Below are positions 15,598 to 24,767 of a stretch of DNA of 64,000 nucleotides, piece by piece; position 1 is the first letter of the stretch; every line of letters begins with the position of its first letter. Position numbers and translations under genes: made by a program. This DNA comes from Nonlabens xiamenensis (GTDB lineage: Bacteria > Bacteroidota > Bacteroidia > Flavobacteriales > Flavobacteriaceae). Under the pieces are notes generated by a model. It searched no databases, was not told where the DNA came from, and was given only the letters and a program-made list of their open reading frames with translations. The DNA lies in NCBI RefSeq assembly GCF_003865345.1, contig NZ_RMVE01000002.1:1-64000 (forward strand), given 5' to 3'.

Positions 15598-16000
15598 TGA
15601 CAGTCATTAAATAAAAATGATCTGATGTTATCATGCAAAAGGAAACTTTTCGGCATCCCTGATTCAGCCATTCGACAGACCTCATCTTTTTCATTTATCG
15701 TTGGTGGCAAATTATCGACAAGCCAGCCGACCATGAGGATACGATCATCAACAGTAAGCGGAACCAAGGGCTTATCTTGATGGACCTTCAATCCCGTACC
15801 CAGCAACCACAAATTTGGGAAGCTATCAAAGACTAGGCTTTTGTGGTGAGCGCGATGATTGATTGATCATTATTTCAACTCGAATCTATTCTCTAAGGAG
15901 ATTTACCAATGGGTTGTAAGCGCACGTCAAATCAAAACTTGTATAATAGTCAGACGAGTTTATTACTGAACAAACATCCGTCTGCCCAACATCTTTAGAA
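15598..16000. other. Intergenic stretch without a supported gene
   Basis: A minus-strand open frame of about 76 codons (15582-15812) overlaps the CPBP gene end and matches nothing I know, so I do not call it. It could be a remnant. No clear terminator is seen for either flanking gene. Confidence 0.4.
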
Positions 16001-16378
16001 CTAATCTTCTTCTCTAAAATCAAGACTTAAACTATTGACGCAATGACGTATACCCGTGGGAGTGGGACCATCGTTAAAAACATGCCCCAAGTGACTCCCG
16101 CAATTGGCACACATAATTTCCGTACGGATCATGCCGTGAGAAGTATCGCGTTGGCGCTCGATGGCTCCTTCAATTTCGTCATCGAAGGAGGGCCACCCAC
16201 AACCTGAATCAAACTTTTGCTCAGAGCGAAATAAATCATTTCCGCAAGCCGCACAGCTATAAACTCCGTCTTCATAGTGGGTATTATATTCGCCGGTAAA
16301 AGGACGCTCGGTTCCCTTTTCTCGTAGAATATGATATTGCGCTGGTGACAATTGTTTCTTGTATTCTTCTTCGGTCAT
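16001..16378 (-). CDS. msrB: Peptide-methionine (R)-S-oxide reductase, cytoplasmic form
   Basis: 125 residues, no signal. It reduces methionine-R-sulfoxide in proteins, using thioredoxin. Two zinc CxxC pairs (CAAC and CANC), the GCGWPSF segment, GSHLGHVFNDGP and the catalytic Cys in RHCVNS are all present. There is a further Cys in GCGWPS, a possible resolving Cys. The gene follows a second, exported msrB on the same strand with a gap of 38 bases, so the two are probably co-transcribed. Confidence 0.95.
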   Translation of the reverse strand: MTEEEYKKQLSPAQYHILREKGTERPFTGEYNTHYEDGVYSCAACGNDLFRSEQKFDSGCGWPSFDDEIEGAIERQRDTSHGMIRTEIMCANCGSHLGHVFNDGPTPTGIRHCVNSLSLDFREED

Positions 16379-16416
16379 GTGGTATTGTTTTGCGTGTTAA
16401 ACAACTAAATATTGCT

Positions 16417-16941
16417 TTACTGTCTTAAAGCGGGTAGTTCTTCTCCCTCGGCCACGAAGTCCAGGGCGACGCCATTGATACAATGCCTCTTTCCAGTGGT
16501 TTCCCTGGGACCATCGTCAAATTCATGACCCAAATGACTACCACAGGTATTGCACTTGAGCTCAGTACGTGCATAACCAATTTTATAATCTACGTCCCGC
16601 TCTACTTGTCCATCGATGGCTCGATCATAACTGGGCCATCCTGTACCGGATTTAAATTTGTTTTCATTGTTGTACAAAGGTGCTCTACAAGCAGCACAGA
16701 TCAATGTACCTGGTGAAGTTTCTTCATTCAGAGGACTCGTAAAAGGTCTTTCAGTACCGGCCTGACGTAGGATTTGGTATTCCTCAGGCGTCAGGATTTC
16801 TTTCCACTCCTCATTGGATTTAGTAACCTTATATTGCTTTTGCTGGCTATTGCTGGTCGTGCCATTCATTGCCATATCCTTATTTTTATTGCCACAAGAA
16901 GCAAGCAATACCAAGGCAACAAGTAAAAATAATTTTTGCAT
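16417..16941 (-). CDS. msrB: Peptide-methionine (R)-S-oxide reductase, exported lipoprotein form
   Basis: 174 residues from the ATG at 16941, where a lipoprotein signal begins (MQKLFLLVALVLLASC). A linker of about 35 residues leads to a complete MsrB domain: CAAC and CNTC zinc pairs, GTGWPSY, GSHLGHEFDDGP and catalytic Cys in RHCING. It should repair oxidised envelope proteins, with its cytoplasmic paralogue encoded directly downstream. The GCGWPS Cys of the paralogue is Thr here, so the recycling route may differ. Confidence 0.92.
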   Translation of the reverse strand: MQKLFLLVALVLLASCGNKNKDMAMNGTTSNSQQKQYKVTKSNEEWKEILTPEEYQILRQAGTERPFTSPLNEETSPGTLICAACRAPLYNNENKFKSGTGWPSYDRAIDGQVERDVDYKIGYARTELKCNTCGSHLGHEFDDGPRETTGKRHCINGVALDFVAEGEELPALRQ

Positions 16942-17100
16942 GTCAAATGTATTTGTGATAAAATTAAATAGTAATAGGACTTTAGCTTGTTTCAATTCTG
17001 TTAAGTATTATCCCAAAAACATCACAATTTTTTGCTTATTGATCCTCTGAAACCAGTGCCAACTATTCCAATTCTGCCCCAAAAAGCCTAGTTTTACCTT

Positions 17101-17595
17101 ATGAATAAGAAAGTTGCTATCATCATGGGTTCTACCAGTGACCTACCGGTCATGCAGGACGCCATTGACGTATTAAAAGAATTACAGGTTGAGGTACAGG
17201 TGGACGTGGTCAGCGCTCATCGTACCCCAGAAAAGATGTTTGAATTTGGAAAAACCGCCCACCAAAAAGGAATAGGTGTCATCATCGCCGGAGCAGGAGG
17301 TGCAGCGCATCTTCCAGGAATGGTAGCCAGTCTTTCTCCGCTTCCCGTGATTGGAGTTCCCGTAAAATCGAGTAATTCCATTGATGGTTGGGACAGTGTG
17401 CTCAGTATTCTTCAGATGCCAGGAGGTGTTCCCGTGGCTACCGTCGCACTGAACGGTGCCAAGAACGCCGGTATTCTGGCTGCACAAATACTTGGTGCTA
17501 CTCAGCAAGATATCAGGAACCGTATTATTGACTATAAAGAAAGCCTGAAAGAGAAGGTGACAGCAGCAGCCGCTGAAATGCAAAAAAATGTCTAG
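17101..17595 (+). CDS. purE: N5-carboxyaminoimidazole ribonucleotide mutase
   Basis: 164 residues, full length for class I PurE. Nucleotide/CO2-site motifs: MGSTSDLPVM at the N-terminus, SAHRTP at 38-43, the AGAGGAAHLPGM loop and GVPVKSS. It catalyses the mutase step after PurK in purine synthesis. purK is not beside it here; the next gene is a small membrane protein overlapping by eight bases. Confidence 0.95.
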   Translation: MNKKVAIIMGSTSDLPVMQDAIDVLKELQVEVQVDVVSAHRTPEKMFEFGKTAHQKGIGVIIAGAGGAAHLPGMVASLSPLPVIGVPVKSSNSIDGWDSVLSILQMPGGVPVATVALNGAKNAGILAAQILGATQQDIRNRIIDYKESLKEKVTAAAAEMQKNV

Positions 17596-17827
17596 AGCTT
17601 ATCAACTGGCTTCATTACTGGTCATTTTTGGAACTTTGATCTGGTGGGTTTATGCATTGACTCAGCGACATCAAGTCCAATGGCAGTATTTGACCGCTGG
17701 AGGTATCCATTTTTTGATGGCGATCATTATCAACAGACAACTCACTGAAAAAAATTATAACTATCTGGGTATCATACACGTCAGCCTCATGATCCTCCTA
17801 TTTGGTTACGGCTATCTCTTTCTATGA
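17588..17827 (+). CDS. Small membrane protein, 79 residues
   Basis: Three hydrophobic segments (about 5-22, 34-47 and 58-78), overlapping the end of purE by eight bases and hence probably translated with it. I do not recognise the family. Confidence 0.6.
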   Translation: MSRAYQLASLLVIFGTLIWWVYALTQRHQVQWQYLTAGGIHFLMAIIINRQLTEKNYNYLGIIHVSLMILLFGYGYLFL

Positions 17828-17905
17828 CTTTTGTTGAAACTTATTGGTTAAAAGTTTAACAGTTCTGTGATTCAAAATTGACTTTTGACCGTTAAATTTA
17901 CACTT

Positions 17906-19963
17906 ATGAGTACAGAGAATATATTATTAAACACGTTTGAAACCTTTGAAAATACAGCTCCATTTTCTAAAATTAAAGAGGAGTATTTTGAGCCCGCTTT
18001 CGCGAAAGCGATAGAAAAAGCCAGGGCAGAGATAGATGCTATTACCCAAAACGACGACACGCCTAGCTTTGAGAATACCATTGAAGCTCTGGATAAAAGC
18101 GGAGAAGCCTTGGGACGTATCTCCAGCCTATTTTTTAACTTGAATAGCGCAGAAACTAATGACGAGATACAGCGCATTGCTCGTGAAGTTAGTCCTAAAC
18201 TCTCTGAATTTGGCAACGACGTTACCCTGAATCAGGATCTTTTTAAAAGAGTTAAAGCGGTGTATGATCTGCGTGAAGACCTGGAACTTAATCAAGAGCA
18301 GCAAACTTTATTGGACAAACAATACAAGAGATTTTCACGAAATGGGGCACTGCTGTCTGCAGATAAAAAGAAAAGATTACGCGAGATTGACAGCCAACTC
18401 TCAAAACTCACTTTAAAATTTGGCGAAAACGTACTCGCTGCTACCAATGCTTTTGAATTGCATTTACCCGATGACTCCAGACTTGCTGGTCTACCAGATA
18501 GCGCCAAGGAAGCTGCTGGTGAAGCCGCTGAAGCCGTTGGTAAAAAAGGATATGTATTTACCTTGGACTACCCAAGTTACATTCCCTTGATGACCTATGC
18601 TGACGACCGTGAATTACGGGAAGAAATGTCCAAAGCCTTTGGGTCTAAAGCTTTTAACGATGATTTTGATAACCAGCAAAATATACTGGACATCGTAAGC
18701 CTGCGTCATGAGCGCGCCCAATTATTAGGCTATCGCACTCATGCGCATTTTGTGTTGGAAGAACGCATGGCCAAAACCCCGGAGAAGGTTCGCCAATTCT
18801 CTGAAGAAATCTTAGAAAAAGCCAAAACCGCAGCTACTAAGGAATTCCACGAACTCTCTAGATTTGCCATTGCTACTGCAGCAGAACAAGAGCATACTTC
18901 TCCCCTCACCCAATTGGAAAAATGGGATGCCGCTTATTATTCAGAAAAATTGAAACAACAGAATTTTGATCTGGATGATGAAATGCTGAAGCCATACTTC
19001 AAATTGGATAATGTGATCAACGGTGTCTTTAGTATTGCAGAAAGGCTCTATGGATTGAATTTTGAAGCTACGGATCAAGTGGATACCTACCATCCAGATG
19101 TAAAAACCTATATTGTCAAAAATGAGGATGGAAGCTTGAACTCCATTTTTTATGCAGACTTTTTCCCGCGTAAAGGCAAACGAAACGGTGCCTGGATGAC
19201 CAGTTTTAAAAGTCAGTGGAAAGACGACCAGGAAAATAGTAGACCTCACGTGTCTATTGTGTGTAATTTTACCAAACCTACCGCAACCAAACCATCTTTG
19301 CTTACCTTTAATGAGGTAACTACCTTGTTTCATGAATTTGGCCATGCCCTGCACGGGATGTTGGCCGACACCCAATATAGAAGTCTCTCGGGAACCTCTG
19401 TATTTTGGGATTTTGTCGAATTGCCCAGCCAAGTGTTAGAAAACTGGTGTTATGAGAAAGAAGCCCTGGAGTTATTTGCCAAACACTATGAAACAGGCGA
19501 GGTGATACCGCAAGAATACATTGAAAAGATAAAAGCTGCGGCCAATTTCCAGGAGGGATTGCAAACCCTGAGACAACTGAGTTTCGGTATGTTAGACATG
19601 AGTTGGCACGGAATCGACCCTACTGGAATTGAGGATGTTAAAGCCCATGAACGAAAGACTTTTGAAAAGACAGACCTTTATCCTGACATTGCGACCAGTT
19701 GTATGAGTACTTCCTTTGGACATATTTTTCAAGGAGGCTACTCGGCAGGATATTACAGCTATAAATGGGCCGAGGTTTTGGATGCAGATGCCTTTGAATT
19801 ATTTAAGAAAAATGGAATTTTTGATCGTCCTACAGCACAAAAATTCCGTGAACATATTTTATCCAAGGGTGGCACCGAAGACCCTATGTTGTTATATACT
19901 CGCTTTCGCGGAAGCGAACCTAAAATTGATGCCTTGTTGAAAAGAGCTGGATTGGTGGCCTGA
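17906..19963 (+). CDS. M3-family oligopeptidase (dipeptidyl carboxypeptidase / oligopeptidase A-like)
   Basis: 685 residues from the ATG at 17906 (the longer frame begins with TTG at 17885). The zinc site HEFGH is at 476-480 within TLFHEFGHALHGML, and the third ligand Glu lies in the following FVELPSQ segment. The substrate-closing HIFQGGYSAGYYSYKWAEVLD segment is intact near the C-terminus. No signal peptide is seen, so it is cytoplasmic and probably degrades peptides. The gene contains two family palindromes: an exact one near the start (reading AFAKA) and an imperfect one at 19901-19916 near the end (reading RFRGS). Confidence 0.93.
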   Translation: MSTENILLNTFETFENTAPFSKIKEEYFEPAFAKAIEKARAEIDAITQNDDTPSFENTIEALDKSGEALGRISSLFFNLNSAETNDEIQRIAREVSPKLSEFGNDVTLNQDLFKRVKAVYDLREDLELNQEQQTLLDKQYKRFSRNGALLSADKKKRLREIDSQLSKLTLKFGENVLAATNAFELHLPDDSRLAGLPDSAKEAAGEAAEAVGKKGYVFTLDYPSYIPLMTYADDRELREEMSKAFGSKAFNDDFDNQQNILDIVSLRHERAQLLGYRTHAHFVLEERMAKTPEKVRQFSEEILEKAKTAATKEFHELSRFAIATAAEQEHTSPLTQLEKWDAAYYSEKLKQQNFDLDDEMLKPYFKLDNVINGVFSIAERLYGLNFEATDQVDTYHPDVKTYIVKNEDGSLNSIFYADFFPRKGKRNGAWMTSFKSQWKDDQENSRPHVSIVCNFTKPTATKPSLLTFNEVTTLFHEFGHALHGMLADTQYRSLSGTSVFWDFVELPSQVLENWCYEKEALELFAKHYETGEVIPQEYIEKIKAAANFQEGLQTLRQLSFGMLDMSWHGIDPTGIEDVKAHERKTFEKTDLYPDIATSCMSTSFGHIFQGGYSAGYYSYKWAEVLDADAFELFKKNGIFDRPTAQKFREHILSKGGTEDPMLLYTRFRGSEPKIDALLKRAGLVA
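17995..18010. repeat. Exact palindrome copy inside the M3 peptidase gene, read as AFAKA
   Basis: CGCTTTCGCGAAAGCG in frame GCT TTC GCG AAA GCG within EPAFAKAIEKA. Confidence 0.95.
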
Positions 19964-20032
19964 CGATAAAAGTAGTACAGCTCAACAATCGAGGGAAGTT
20001 TAATAAATAAGCAAATCACTTGAAGTGAAAGA

Positions 20033-20596
20033 ATGCCTGAAGTAAAACTCGTACCAGAAAAGTGGGTAGATCGTTACAGCGATTACCTCTTTAACTTTAC
20101 CATATCCCGGGTGAGCGATCCCATCATGGCCCAAGATCTGGTATCTGAAACTTTTTTGGCAGGTTTAAAAAGCGCCCATCGTTTCAAAGGAAATTCTACT
20201 GAACGCACATGGCTTATTTCCATCCTCAAGCGTAAAATCATCGACTATTACCGCAAAATAAACTCCAAAAAAGGACAGGCAGAAATAAAAATGAGCTATC
20301 TATCTGGTAGCCAACGGGAAGGCGATTGGATGGAGGAAAATGCAGCCGACTTACGCAATCCTAATGTAGAGGATGAGATTGAGCAAAGAGAGCTAGGCGA
20401 AGCGTTAAATGAATGTATTAATGCGTTACCTGAACGCTATGCTATTATCTTTGTCCAGAAAACCATTGATAATATGGATACTGAAACGATATGTAAGGAA
20501 CATAACATCACGGCGTCCAATTTATGGGTAATCATCCACCGCGCTCGTGTGCAGTTGATGGATTGTCTTAAGACCAAATGGTATCAGGAAGAATAG
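20033..20596 (+). CDS. ECF-type sigma factor
   Basis: 187 residues. Region 2 (about 10-75) with SRVSDPIMAQDLVSETFL and the melting segment RTWLISILKRKIIDYYRK, a variable linker of about 50 residues, and region 4 (about 120-180) with ALPERYAIIFVQKTIDNMDTE and the helix-turn-helix SNLWVIIHRARVQLMDCL. It directs RNA polymerase to a specific promoter set. The zinc-finger protein encoded five bases downstream is the probable anti-sigma partner. Confidence 0.9.
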   Translation: MPEVKLVPEKWVDRYSDYLFNFTISRVSDPIMAQDLVSETFLAGLKSAHRFKGNSTERTWLISILKRKIIDYYRKINSKKGQAEIKMSYLSGSQREGDWMEENAADLRNPNVEDEIEQRELGEALNECINALPERYAIIFVQKTIDNMDTETICKEHNITASNLWVIIHRARVQLMDCLKTKWYQEE

Positions 20597-20601
20597 CTGT
20601 A

Positions 20602-20865
20602 ATGGGTAAATTTTTTATTTCATGTGATCAAGCGAGTATCCTAAGCACGAGAGAGCAGTATGGAGACCTCAACCCCAAGGAGCAATTCCGCCACAAATTA
20701 CACAAGACGTATTGTCTGGATTGTCGTTCCTTCCACAAAGGAAACGGAAAGTTTCAGCGTACGATCAATGGATTGAGATGGGTCAAACTCTCTAATGAGC
20801 AAAAATCAAACATCAAAAATCGCATCGAGGAAGCCATGAAGGAGTATAAACGATCTGCCCGTTAA
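20602..20865 (+). CDS. Small HxxxCxxC protein, probable anti-sigma factor
   Basis: 87 residues from the ATG at 20602. It begins GKFFISCDQAS and contains HKTYCLDC, an H-x3-C-x2-C zinc motif like that of ZAS-domain anti-sigma factors. The C-terminus is basic. No membrane helix, so it acts in the cytoplasm, perhaps as a redox or zinc-responsive inhibitor. The gene is five bases behind the sigma gene. The role follows from position and motif and is inference. Confidence 0.7.
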   Translation: MGKFFISCDQASILSTREQYGDLNPKEQFRHKLHKTYCLDCRSFHKGNGKFQRTINGLRWVKLSNEQKSNIKNRIEEAMKEYKRSAR

Positions 20866-20875
20866 GAAGCCGACT

Positions 20876-21715
20876 TCATTGATTCAAATGAATCAGTAAC
20901 CACCACAAGGCTGGAATTGCTTCTACAAAAAAACTGGCATAATAATCTGATTTGAACTGGTCAGCTCTCCATATAGCCAGAGCGATTACACCCAACATGA
21001 GATATGTCAACTGGTGTTCAACATCTGATGGCCACCCCAATTGAAAATACTCGATCACTATATACAACACACACCAGGCTACACCTAAAATTTTGGCATT
21101 ACGTGTACCGATTACCTGCGGAACCGTTCGTAATTGAGGCGCATCATATTTAAGGTCCCGAATCTCAAAAGGAATACACAAAGCCATCACCAACAGCATC
21201 AACTGTATAAAATCCACCAAAGACATCCAAAGGGACGAGACCTCCCCACCTGTAGTGGAAGACATCTCCCCATGGGTAGAAAAATTAGGATAACAAATAA
21301 TCAACAGACTCCAGGCCAGGGCAACGATCACCAATTTGATCCAGGGCACTTGCCTGAAATTACGATGTCTGGGAAGTGGGAAAGCATATAACACACCTAA
21401 TAATGCTGAACCCAGCAGTATGAGTTGCGCTTCAAAGGATTCCTCCAAAAATAGATAACCAGCTACCACTACTGCCATTACTGATAATAGCAAAATGGGC
21501 AGTCGGTATCTGAACTGGGAACCATCGAGTACTAACCTGCCATATTTGATCAAATTATACCCCAACAAAGCCCCACAGAACAATAAGAGGGGTACTTCAA
21601 TTCCTACAGGGCTGTATCTATCCTGATTGCATATCAAAAACAAGGCAACAAAACACAGCGCCACATGCAGACTGGAGCGCAAATAAAAATCCAGGATATG
21701 CTTTAAAAAACCCAT
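20876..21715 (-). CDS. UbiA-like polytopic membrane protein
   Basis: 279 residues with about eight to nine membrane helices. The second polar motif CIPFEIRDLKYDAPQLRTVPQVIG resembles the DxxxD motif of UbiA prenyltransferases. At the place of the first NDxxDxxxD motif there is only YNLIKYGRLV, without the Asp residues, so prenyl transfer is doubtful. Members of this kind occur in Bacteroidetes with unknown function. It converges with the ECF pair; a gap of ten bases. Confidence 0.65.
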   Translation of the reverse strand: MGFLKHILDFYLRSSLHVALCFVALFLICNQDRYSPVGIEVPLLLFCGALLGYNLIKYGRLVLDGSQFRYRLPILLLSVMAVVVAGYLFLEESFEAQLILLGSALLGVLYAFPLPRHRNFRQVPWIKLVIVALAWSLLIICYPNFSTHGEMSSTTGGEVSSLWMSLVDFIQLMLLVMALCIPFEIRDLKYDAPQLRTVPQVIGTRNAKILGVAWCVLYIVIEYFQLGWPSDVEHQLTYLMLGVIALAIWRADQFKSDYYASFFVEAIPALWWLLIHLNQ

Positions 21716-21814
21716 GTTACAAATTTAACCCGCATGGTTAATAAGTAAGTAAAAAGCGTTGACAAATCGGCTGTGAAGGAGGTCTTTATTGTTAGTTTGC
21801 TCAACAATATCGAC

Positions 21815-21822
21815 TACTTTTG
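21815..21822 (+). promoter_or_regulatory. -7 box (TACTTTTG) of gcvP
   Basis: Perfect TAnnTTTG 30 bases before the ATG at 21853; a TTG lies 23 bases upstream at 21789-21791. It overlaps a more upstream in-frame TTG (21820), which excludes that as start. Confidence 0.5.
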
Positions 21823-21852
21823 CAACATCTAAAAATAGACCACATAAGTACT

Positions 21853-24690
21853 ATGAATACAGATCGTTTTGCCTTGAGACACATCGGACCTCGAAAAGCC
21901 GATATGGCTCCCATGCTCGAAAAGATTGGCGTGGACTCCATTGAACAATTAATCTACGAAACTGTTCCAGATGGTATCCGTCTCAAAAATGACCTGGATC
22001 TCGATCCAGCTATGAGCGAATATGAATTTTTGGGCCACATCAAAAAACTAGGTGATAAAAACAAACAATTCCGCAGCTATATTGGTTTAGGCTACCACGC
22101 TCCCATTACCCCGGCTGTCATCCAACGCAATATTTTGGAAAATCCAGGCTGGTATACCGCCTATACACCATATCAGGCAGAAATTGCCCAAGGAAGGTTG
22201 GAGGCCCTTCTCAATTATCAGACGATGATTGCAGATCTTACAGGAATGGAGTTGGCCAATGCATCGCTACTTGACGAAAGTACCGCCGCTGCTGAGGCCA
22301 TGACCTTGCTCTACTCGGTCAGAGAACGTGATCAAAAGTCCAATAACATCAATAAATTCTTTGTAGACAGCGATTGTCTGCCCCAAACCAAGGACTTGTT
22401 GAAAACCAGGGCTATACCGCTGGGGATCGAATTGGTAGAAGGGAATCCGCAGGAATTGGACTTTGATGACAGCTATTACGCTATACTTCTTCAATATCCT
22501 GGAGCCAGTGGAAAAGTGGTGGATTATACCGCTTTCGCGAAAAAATGTCAAGATAAAAATATACGTATTGCAGTAGCCGCCGACATTATGTCGCTGGTAT
22601 TACTGGAAGCACCAGGACATTGGGGTGCCGATGTCGTTGTAGGTACCACCCAACGCTTTGGAATTCCTTTGGGTTATGGTGGACCCCACGCCGCCTATTT
22701 TGCCACTAGGGAAGCCTATAAGCGTCAAATTCCAGGACGTATCATAGGCGTTACCAAGGATATGGACGGTAAGCGTGCCTTGCGCATGGCTTTACAGACC
22801 CGGGAGCAGCACATTAAACGCGATAAGGCGACTTCTAATATCTGTACCGCTCAAGTGCTCTTGGCCGTTATGGCAGGAATGTATGCGGTTTATCACGGTC
22901 CTAGAGGACTCAAATTTATTGCCTCCAAAATTCACCGTCAAGCCGCTACCCTGGCCGATGCGATCGAGCGATTGGGTATCTTTCAGACCAATGAGAATTA
23001 TTTTGATACCTTGTGTTTTAAGGCGGATGCAGAAGCTGTAAAAAAGCAGGCACTGGAAAATGAGATCAACTTTTATTATCCAGACGCTGAAACGGTTCAA
23101 GTTTCACTGAATGAAACTACTTCACTGGCAGATCTCAACGATATTCTTTCCGCTTTCGCGAAAGCGGTCAACAAAGATTTTTCTCCTATAGAGCAACTGT
23201 TGGACCAAACCCATCTAGGCAACGGAAGACAAACCGAATTCATGACTTACCCTGTCTTTAATTCGTATCATTCTGAAACCGAGTTGATGCGTTATATCAA
23301 AAAATTGGAACGTAAGGATCTGGCCTTGAATCACTCCATGATTTCGTTGGGATCCTGTACAATGAAATTGAATGCTGCCGCAGAAATGCTGCCGCTTTCC
23401 AATCCGCAATGGGGTAATATTCATCCATTTGTGCCTTTGGATCAAGCCCAAGGCTATCAAGAAGTATTGACCAAATTAGAGCAACAACTCAATGAAATCA
23501 CAGGATTTGCTGGAACTTCCCTTCAACCCAATTCTGGGGCACAAGGGGAATTTGCCGGATTGATGGCTATACGTGCCTATCATATTTCCCGTGGTGATGC
23601 CAACCGCAATATTTGTTTGATTCCTTCCAGTGCCCATGGTACCAACCCTGCCAGTGCAGTGATGGCGGGAATGAAAGTTGTGGTGACTAAAGCGCTTGAA
23701 AACGGGAACATTGATGTGGAAGATCTCAAAGAAAAAGCCGAAAAGTACAAAGATCACCTTGCGGCATTGATGGTTACTTACCCTTCAACCCACGGTGTTT
23801 ATGAAAAAGAAATACAGCAAATTACTGGAATTATCCACGAAAACGGCGGACAAGTTTACATGGATGGAGCCAATATGAATGCCCAGGTTGGATTGACCAA
23901 TCCAGGAAACATCGGCGCTGATGTGTGTCATTTGAACCTGCACAAAACCTTTGCGATTCCTCACGGTGGTGGAGGTCCAGGGGTAGGACCTATTTGTGTA
24001 GCACCTCAACTGGTACCCTTCCTGCCGACAAATCCGATTATAAAAACTGGTGGTGATCAAGCCATTACGCCTGTTAGTGCAGCTCCTTATGGAAGTGCTT
24101 TGGCCTGTTTGATTTCTTATGGATATATATGCATGCTGGGCGCCGATGGACTGAAACGCTCTACTGAATATGCTATTATCAACGCCAATTATATCAAAGA
24201 GCGATTGAAAGGTAGTTATGAATGTTTATATACAGGTGAAAAAGGGCGCGCAGCACACGAAATGATCATTGACTGTCGCCCATTCAAGGCCCACGGTATA
24301 GAAGTAACAGATATTGCTAAAAGATTGATGGATTATGGTTTCCACGCACCGACAGTTTCTTTTCCAGTAGCTGGCACCATGATGATCGAGCCTACGGAAT
24401 CTGAAAGCAAGGAGGAAATGGATCGTTTTTGTGATGCCATGATTTCTATTAGAAAAGAGATTGAAGCCGCTTCCAAAGACGAACCTAACAATGTCTTGAA
24501 AAATAGTCCACATACCATGGCTATGGTAACGGCAGATGATTGGGATTTCCCTTACACCAGACAACAAGCCGCTTATCCACTAGATTGGGTGAACGACAAC
24601 AAATTCTGGCCTACGGTTAGACGTGCTGATGATGCTTTCGGCGACAGAAACTTAATGTGCACGTGTGCGCCAATGGAAGAATATTTATAA
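21853..24690 (+). CDS. gcvP: Glycine dehydrogenase (decarboxylating), P protein
   Basis: 945 residues, the fused single-chain P protein. It decarboxylates glycine with PLP and loads the aminomethyl group on GcvH. PLP Lys698 lies in LNLHKTFAIPHGGGGPG. The N-terminal half begins FALRHIGPRKADM, with GLGYHAPITPAVIQRNILENPGW shortly after; this is the usual start of the family. Two family palindromes lie inside: a partial one at 22530 (AFAKK) and an exact one at 23151 (AFAKA). gcvH and gcvT are not nearby. A strong terminator follows. Confidence 0.97.
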   Translation: MNTDRFALRHIGPRKADMAPMLEKIGVDSIEQLIYETVPDGIRLKNDLDLDPAMSEYEFLGHIKKLGDKNKQFRSYIGLGYHAPITPAVIQRNILENPGWYTAYTPYQAEIAQGRLEALLNYQTMIADLTGMELANASLLDESTAAAEAMTLLYSVRERDQKSNNINKFFVDSDCLPQTKDLLKTRAIPLGIELVEGNPQELDFDDSYYAILLQYPGASGKVVDYTAFAKKCQDKNIRIAVAADIMSLVLLEAPGHWGADVVVGTTQRFGIPLGYGGPHAAYFATREAYKRQIPGRIIGVTKDMDGKRALRMALQTREQHIKRDKATSNICTAQVLLAVMAGMYAVYHGPRGLKFIASKIHRQAATLADAIERLGIFQTNENYFDTLCFKADAEAVKKQALENEINFYYPDAETVQVSLNETTSLADLNDILSAFAKAVNKDFSPIEQLLDQTHLGNGRQTEFMTYPVFNSYHSETELMRYIKKLERKDLALNHSMISLGSCTMKLNAAAEMLPLSNPQWGNIHPFVPLDQAQGYQEVLTKLEQQLNEITGFAGTSLQPNSGAQGEFAGLMAIRAYHISRGDANRNICLIPSSAHGTNPASAVMAGMKVVVTKALENGNIDVEDLKEKAEKYKDHLAALMVTYPSTHGVYEKEIQQITGIIHENGGQVYMDGANMNAQVGLTNPGNIGADVCHLNLHKTFAIPHGGGGPGVGPICVAPQLVPFLPTNPIIKTGGDQAITPVSAAPYGSALACLISYGYICMLGADGLKRSTEYAIINANYIKERLKGSYECLYTGEKGRAAHEMIIDCRPFKAHGIEVTDIAKRLMDYGFHAPTVSFPVAGTMMIEPTESESKEEMDRFCDAMISIRKEIEAASKDEPNNVLKNSPHTMAMVTADDWDFPYTRQQAAYPLDWVNDNKFWPTVRRADDAFGDRNLMCTCAPMEEYL
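23151..23166. repeat. Exact palindrome copy inside gcvP, read as AFAKA
   Basis: In frame as S-AFAKA-V at the junction between the two halves of the P protein. A shorter copy lies at 22530-22543. Confidence 0.95.
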
Positions 24691-24714
24691 AATATCTTGT
24701 TCACACGCTTCAAA

Positions 24715-24748
24715 AAAAAGCCTTTGATTCCATAATCAAAGGCTTTTT
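24715..24748. terminator. Bidirectional terminator between gcvP and proA
   Basis: A perfect 15-bp stem (24715-24729 with 24734-24748), loop of four, with A-run on one side and T-run on the other. It serves gcvP on plus and proA on minus. Confidence 0.9.
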
Positions 24749-24767
24749 CTATTTTTAATAGATGAAT

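Noticed and set aside
15582-15812. Minus-strand open frame of 76 codons after the CPBP gene
   Set aside because: It overlaps the CPBP gene end, has no recognisable domain, and its start is unsupported.
16944-16951. TACATTTG box on the minus strand just before the exported msrB gene
   Set aside because: It is two bases from the start codon, so transcription would begin inside the gene.
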